Assembly (NCBI RefSeq): GCF_900176285.1 | Contig: NZ_FWXF01000014.1 | Span: 1-64,000, forward strand | Reading direction: 5' to 3' | DNA from: Desulfacinum hydrothermale DSM 13146 | GTDB taxonomy: Bacteria; Desulfobacterota; Syntrophobacteria; Syntrophobacterales; DSM-9756 | Length of the DNA stretch: 64,000 nt | Part shown: positions 59,806 to 64,000 of the stretch, one piece after another | Layout: every line of letters starts with the position of its first letter | Position numbering within the stretch: position 1 is the first letter of the stretch | Notes under the pieces: generated by a model | Databases searched by the model: none | The model's input: the letters and a program-made list of their open reading frames with translations, nothing else | What the model was told of the DNA's origin: nothing | Position numbers and translations under genes: made by a program

Positions 59806-62800
59806 CTAGAAACTGGATGCCTCCGTTTCCGTCCCGGTGTCTGTCACATACCGTTCCAAGCGTTCCGCTTCTCTTCGAACTTCTTCCAGTCCCGCCTCCA
59901 CCCGTTCGGGGTCGCCCTCCGCGGCCGCATGTTCCACCTGCAGGGCGCAGTGACTGAGGCCCTTGGCGGAAACGTTGGCGGCGGACCCCTTCAAAGTGTG
60001 GGCGGATCGTTTGACGTTCTCCATGTCACCGGACTGAAGCCCTTCTCGCATTTCTTGCAGCCTTTGGGGGAGTTCTTCCACAAAGTCCTCTAGGATCTCC
60101 CAAGCCAATTCCATATCACCTGCCAGCCGATCCACCAATTCATCCCAATCCAAGACATCCCGCTTTTCCCCGACGCTGCCGGGTGATTTGGGAACCGACG
60201 CCGGGCTCGGATCCTTCGCGCAGGTCTCGATCCGGGGCGCAGATCTGGCCTTTTCCGCCTGTCGCGCAATGGCCGCCTGCAGTTCTTCCAGGCGAATGGG
60301 TTTGGCAACATAGTCGTCCATACCCGCTTCCAGGCACCTCTCCCGGTCGCCCGCCTCGGCATGGGCCGTCATGGCGATGATGGGTATCCGGTGATTCAAC
60401 ACCTTGGAGGACTCATCACGGATGATCCGGGTTGTCTCAAACCCGTCCATCTCCGGCATTTGAACGTCCACAAGGAGCAGATCGAACTCTTCACGTTCCA
60501 GACGATCGATGGCTTCCCGGCCGTTGTTGACAACCTCCGCTTCATAGCCCAGTTTCCGCAAGGACCCCACAGCCACCTTCTGGTTGATCGGGTTGTCTTC
60601 GGCCAGAAGGATTCTGAACCTGCGTTTCCACTGCGCGCCTTGTTCCGACTTGACAGAGACCCCTTCCCCGTGCGGTTGATCACTGCTTCCGGTCTCCGGC
60701 CCACCCCGCAAGGCGGCCTCCAATCTCACATAGCGAACGGGCTTTCGCAGGACCCCGTCAACCGTCCCTTCCTTTACCAGGCGATCCGCCTGGACCTGGG
60801 AAAGGGCGGGCACGAGCAACAAAACACGGGTGGAGGCGCACAGGGGTTCGGATCGGACGATCCGGGCAAGGGTTTCGCCATCCATATCCTGGAGATGCAG
60901 GTCGGCGAGAACCGCCTGGAACGCGCCCGGCCCGTGGCCCACGGACCGCAGTCTGTCCAGCGCGGCTTTGCCGCTTTCCACCTCATCGCAAACAAAGCCC
61001 AAGCGATGCAGCATTTCCACGAGGCTAAGACGCAGGCTGGCGTTGTTGGCGGCGATCAGGACCCTTTCTCTGGGGCCTCCGTCAACGGGAGCCTGGACCA
61101 TCCGCTCTTCTTTTTCCGATGCGGCCTGTTTTTCAAAGACAGCGGTGAACCAGAAGGTGGAGCCCTTGCCTTCCTCGCTATCGACTCCCATCTGTCCCTT
61201 CATTCGTTCCGCCAGTTTCTTGCTGATGGCCAGTCCCAGGCCCGTGCCGCCATATTTTCGGGTCACCGAGGCATCGGCTTGAGAAAAGGCCTGAAAGATA
61301 AGGCCCAGACGGTCTTTGGGGATGCCGATTCCGGTATCTTCCACCGCAAAGTGGACCTTCACCTCCTCGCGCGACTCTTCCACCTGGGTCACTCGCACAA
61401 ACACTTCACCTGTTTCCGTGAATTTGATGGCGTTGCCAACGAGGTTCATGATGATCTGCCGGAGCCTGGACGGATCCCCTTGAACCTCCAGGCAGACATG
61501 CCGGTCAATAACACAACCGATTTCCAGGCCCTTTTCGTGGGCGCGCACGGCCACCGTTTCGATCACATCCTCCACCAGGTCGCGCAGGTCAAAGGGAACC
61601 GATTCCAGCTCGATGTGGTCGGCCTCAATCTTGGAAAAGTCCAGGATGTCGTTGATGATGTCCAGCAAGGCCTCGCTGCTCTTCTGGATGATTTCCACAT
61701 ACTCCCGCTGCACCGACGACAGGTTCGTGTCCATGAGCAGGCGGGCCATGCCCATGATACCGTTCATGGGCGTGCGTATTTCGTGGCTCATGTTCGCCAG
61801 GAATTGGCTTTTGGCCTGGTTGGCCACTTCGGCCTCCACGGCCAGTCGGTTGGCGTGGGCGATGGCCGCTTCCAGCTGCTCATTGGTATCCTCCACCGTG
61901 GCCAGGGCCTTTCGCAGATCGCTTTCCACCCTTTTGCTGTCGGTCACGTCCACCGCCGTGCAGATGATCCACTCCACCTGACCGTCGTCGCCCAACTTGG
62001 GGGTCCGTGTGACCGCCAGGAGTCGGTCCTCTCCCTCCGCGTTCTGATGCCACTCCTCCGTTCGGATTGTTCGTGCTTCAGAAAAGACCAGCTCGTTGAC
62101 GGCGATGGCTTCCTGGGCCCCGTCCCAGCTCATCCATCGATCCAGGGTGGTTCCCGCGATATGGTCCACCTCCGCGCCCACAAACCGGGCAAAGGCTCGG
62201 TTGACCGTTCCCAGGGTGCGTGGATCGGTAAGATACCAGACCTGGGCGTCCACGTTGTCCAGAAGCAGCTCCAGCTCATCCGTTTTGGCCTGGAGCTGGG
62301 TCCTGCGCTTTCCGATGACACGGCTCATGCGCCCGATGGCTTCCGCCACGGCATCCAGTTCCTCGATGCCCGTCTGGCCATGCTCGGGGATTTCTTCAAA
62401 GCGGCCCACGGTCACGTAGCCCAAGGTATCCGCAATCCCCCCCAGAGGCTGGATCACCGCCCGCTGCAGCCGCCTATTGGAGTCAAAAACGGCCAAAGCC
62501 ACAAAGAACCCGAAGCATCCGATGGAGACGACGGCGATGAGCGCCAGATAATACGCCAGTTCTTTCACGGGCGTGGCCGTGACCACCACCCACCCCGCTC
62601 GGGGCACGGGATTGGCCGCCGCCACATACAAGGTGCCGTCTATCCAGTGGAATCCGGACACCGATCCTCCGGCCTTCTGCACCCGCCGGAGAATCTCCAT
62701 ATTCCCCACCGCCTTTTGCATCCTGGTGGAGTCTCCAGCGGGATACGCCAGCAGTGTACCGAATTGATCCGCAACAAACACAAGCGCACCGGGACTTTGG

Positions 62801-63345
62801 GCGGCCTTCACCGTTTCCGCCCGATCCCGGACGACGGAAAGGTTCAGTTCCGCGGCCAGCAAGCCCCCCGACAAAAGAGCTCGGGCCACGTTGACCGTCA
62901 GTTTTCCTGTTTGCCAGGAAATATACGGCCTGGAGACTTGATCCAACATAACAGGATTATTGAGCATTTCCTGTGCCCGAGCGACGAACGTTTCCTGGGA
63001 GTCCGAGTCGGGAACGGCCGAAACCAGCTTGCCGTAGGTATCGAACCAGACGATGCGCTCGAAGTAGGGCATGGAAAAATAGAGTTTTTCCATGTAGGGG
63101 ATGATTTTGTCGGGATCCGGTTCCACAAAAAGGGTCAGCGGCTTCAAAGTGTCCAGGGCCTGCTGTACGTAGTTTTCAAGGGCAAGGGCCGTGGTCCTGG
63201 AGGCCAATATCTGGGAGCGGAGGGCCGTTCGGTATTGGAAGTATCCCGCTGCCGACAATCCCAGCACCAATAGAATGGCCACCGCCCCGAAGACTCTCGG
63301 CACCACGTATTTCCACAGAACCTGTTCCAGCCGCCGGCTCTTCAT
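59806..63345 (-). CDS. Hybrid sensor kinase with two receivers and HPt (BarA/TorS-like)
   Basis: A 1179-residue protein. A first membrane helix is at about 19-37, followed by a periplasmic sensor (double-Cache-like) of about 230 residues, and a second helix at about 268-288. A HAMP-like segment, PAS at about 350-470 and HisKA with [16 protein letters not shown] come next, then HATPase ([16 protein letters not shown]). Receiver 1 (about 765-885) lacks the acidic pocket (VLIAANNAS) but has [12 protein letters not shown]; receiver 2 has [10 protein letters not shown] and [12 protein letters not shown]. HPt ends the protein with [12 protein letters not shown]. It feeds the adjacent REC-GGDEF regulator. 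Confidence 0.93.
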   Translation of the reverse strand: MKSRRLEQVLWKYVVPRVFGAVAILLVLGLSAAGYFQYRTALRSQILASRTTALALENYVQQALDTLKPLTLFVEPDPDKIIPYMEKLYFSMPYFERIVWFDTYGKLVSAVPDSDSQETFVARAQEMLNNPVMLDQVSRPYISWQTGKLTVNVARALLSGGLLAAELNLSVVRDRAETVKAAQSPGALVFVADQFGTLLAYPAGDSTRMQKAVGNMEILRRVQKAGGSVSGFHWIDGTLYVAAANPVPRAGWVVVTATPVKELAYYLALIAVVSIGCFGFFVALAVFDSNRRLQRAVIQPLGGIADTLGYVTVGRFEEIPEHGQTGIEELDAVAEAIGRMSRVIGKRRTQLQAKTDELELLLDNVDAQVWYLTDPRTLGTVNRAFARFVGAEVDHIAGTTLDRWMSWDGAQEAIAVNELVFSEARTIRTEEWHQNAEGEDRLLAVTRTPKLGDDGQVEWIICTAVDVTDSKRVESDLRKALATVEDTNEQLEAAIAHANRLAVEAEVANQAKSQFLANMSHEIRTPMNGIMGMARLLMDTNLSSVQREYVEIIQKSSEALLDIINDILDFSKIEADHIELESVPFDLRDLVEDVIETVAVRAHEKGLEIGCVIDRHVCLEVQGDPSRLRQIIMNLVGNAIKFTETGEVFVRVTQVEESREEVKVHFAVEDTGIGIPKDRLGLIFQAFSQADASVTRKYGGTGLGLAISKKLAERMKGQMGVDSEEGKGSTFWFTAVFEKQAASEKEERMVQAPVDGGPRERVLIAANNASLRLSLVEMLHRLGFVCDEVESGKAALDRLRSVGHGPGAFQAVLADLHLQDMDGETLARIVRSEPLCASTRVLLLVPALSQVQADRLVKEGTVDGVLRKPVRYVRLEAALRGGPETGSSDQPHGEGVSVKSEQGAQWKRRFRILLAEDNPINQKVAVGSLRKLGYEAEVVNNGREAIDRLEREEFDLLLVDVQMPEMDGFETTRIIRDESSKVLNHRIPIIAMTAHAEAGDRERCLEAGMDDYVAKPIRLEELQAAIARQAEKARSAPRIETCAKDPSPASVPKSPGSVGEKRDVLDWDELVDRLAGDMELAWEILEDFVEELPQRLQEMREGLQSGDMENVKRSAHTLKGSAANVSAKGLSHCALQVEHAAAEGDPERVEAGLEEVRREAERLERYVTDTGTETEASSF

Positions 63346-63651
63346 CCCATCTCCCCAAAACGTTCATGTGCGTCGTCTGAAGACTCACCCGACTCAGAAG
63401 GAGTCGGCAGATCGTCCATCTCTTTCCATCTTATCGGCCGCAGAATCGGAATCCTTAAGGCCTTCTTTGTTTTGAAATCCCTTTCGAGCAGGGCTGTGTT
63501 TTTTTAGGGGTGTATCACAACGAGAAGCAGGGGATATTTATTGGGGATCCGTGTAAACCTTCCCGCCGGTCTCAAAATCCAAGAGACGCCGAACGGGGTG
63601 AGCACCATGTCATCCGAGAAGGCCTATCCTTGCTCACGCATACCCCATGGT
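63346..63651. other. Intergenic region upstream of the hybrid kinase gene
   Basis: About 306 bases. A T7 run at 63499-63505 may be part of a weak terminator. No promoter or gene is identified with confidence. Confidence 0.5.
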
Positions 63652-64000
63652 TCATGACGACTTTCCTATTTCCTTTTCATGGCTATCCGCCGCGGCTGCG
63701 AACGGATTGGAAGGGTCCAGGAAGCGACAGGCCAGGAGTCGGTCCAACTCTTGAACCCGCTTTCGCTCCGGGTCATGTCGGCGAACCCATCCGGGCAGGA
63801 CGGAAGAGGCGGCCAAGGCGTGCCAGTGGGTGACAAGCCACCAATCTTTCACTTCCAGTTGCAGAACCCGTGCAAAAGACGCCAGTTGCAAGACCCGCTC
63901 AAGGCGGTCGGGTTCCCTCCCGGCCGCTCGTTCCATTTCCCATCTCATGGCCTGCGTCAGGAACCGCTGAACCCGGCCCCATTTGCCACGCAGCCCCCAA
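63652..64000 (-). CDS. C-terminal part of an unrecognised protein, cut by the window edge
   Basis: The minus-strand frame is open to the window edge. It encodes a Trp- and Arg-rich C-terminus of at least 115 residues (FARVLQLEVKDWWLVTHWHA, then RRHDPERKRVQELDRLL), probably helical. No motif is identified. The true start lies beyond 64000. Confidence 0.55.
   Translation of the reverse strand, partial: WGLRGKWGRVQRFLTQAMRWEMERAAGREPDRLERVLQLASFARVLQLEVKDWWLVTHWHALAASSVLPGWVRRHDPERKRVQELDRLLACRFLDPSNPFAAAADSHEKEIGKSS

Noticed and set aside
60361-63273. A 970-codon open frame on the plus strand
   Set aside because: It is exactly antisense to the hybrid kinase, whose domains are unmistakable. 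High GC at third positions produces long mirror frames. The translation has no recognisable domain.
63499-63505. Intrinsic terminator at the T-run
   Set aside because: No stable stem precedes the T-run on the plus strand, so termination is not claimed.

Overview
The window is a GC-rich (about 60 percent by eye) bacterial chromosome segment with dense gene packing. It looks like a sulfate-reducing deltaproteobacterium of the Syntrophobacteria type. The main evidence is a prokaryotic-type sulfate adenylyltransferase (sat), CCG-domain (HdrD/GlpC-like) iron-sulfur protein, an Rrf2 regulator, abundant complex histidine kinases and a probable selenoprotein. Species cannot be fixed from the sequence alone. 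No rRNA, tRNA or CRISPR was seen.

Layout. 1-1500: a decayed mobile-element zone, with two copies of a transposase-like C-terminus in direct repeat around a broken REP-associated (RAYT) transposase and its REP palindromes. 1.6-6.4 kb: a small protein, a SEC-C/HEAT protein and shikimate kinase on the minus strand; type II dehydroquinase, a DUF374 acyltransferase and a truncated fabH on the plus strand. 6.5-10.8 kb: a large PPDK-like protein without the PEP/pyruvate barrel, divergent from class II fructose-1,6-bisphosphatase. 11-20.8 kb: three signalling units (REC-PAS kinase; HDOD-PAS-kinase-REC-PilZ; a ZraS/ZraR-like pair with a predicted sigma-54 promoter) and an EamA transporter. 20.9-24.4 kb: an OsmC-like protein with an in-frame UGA (probable selenocysteine), an IscR-like regulator, and sat with a small partner gene. 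24.8-30.1 kb: a stand-alone cyclic-nucleotide-binding domain, VKOR-thioredoxin fusion, metallo-hydrolase, a DUF4405 membrane protein, a fluoride riboswitch driving a cation/proton antiporter, and thioredoxin 2. 30.4-38.8 kb: nitronate monooxygenase, LUD protein, thioesterase, SRPBCC protein, alpha/beta hydrolase, a pterin-binding methyltransferase-like protein, a secreted protein, the CCG protein and two tiny genes. 39-48.7 kb: a TolC-MFP-RND efflux operon, a thioredoxin-CcdA pair, and a rhodanese gene followed by a CDF transporter fused to a MauE/DoxX domain. 49-52 kb: divergent ACR3 and ArsP-type arsenic permeases. 52.3-58.5 kb: a zinc-dependent phospholipase C-like protein divergent from a UMF1 transporter, the AmrB-AmrA operon, TrmJ and a membrane-anchored protein. 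58.8-63.3 kb: a hybrid kinase with HPt followed by a REC-GGDEF diguanylate cyclase. The window ends inside an unrecognised gene.

The most striking non-coding feature is a family of nine dispersed elements of about 180-235 bp, each with a GC-rich central hairpin, imperfect terminal inverted repeats and a tendency to begin or end at a stop codon. Functionally the window is rich in thiol/selenol redox (OsmC, VKOR-Trx, TrxC, Trx-CcdA, rhodanese-MauE), toxic-ion defence (fluoride, arsenic, divalent cation, RND efflux) and signal transduction. Three truncated genes (fabH, a flavoprotein, the RAYT transposase) show local gene decay.
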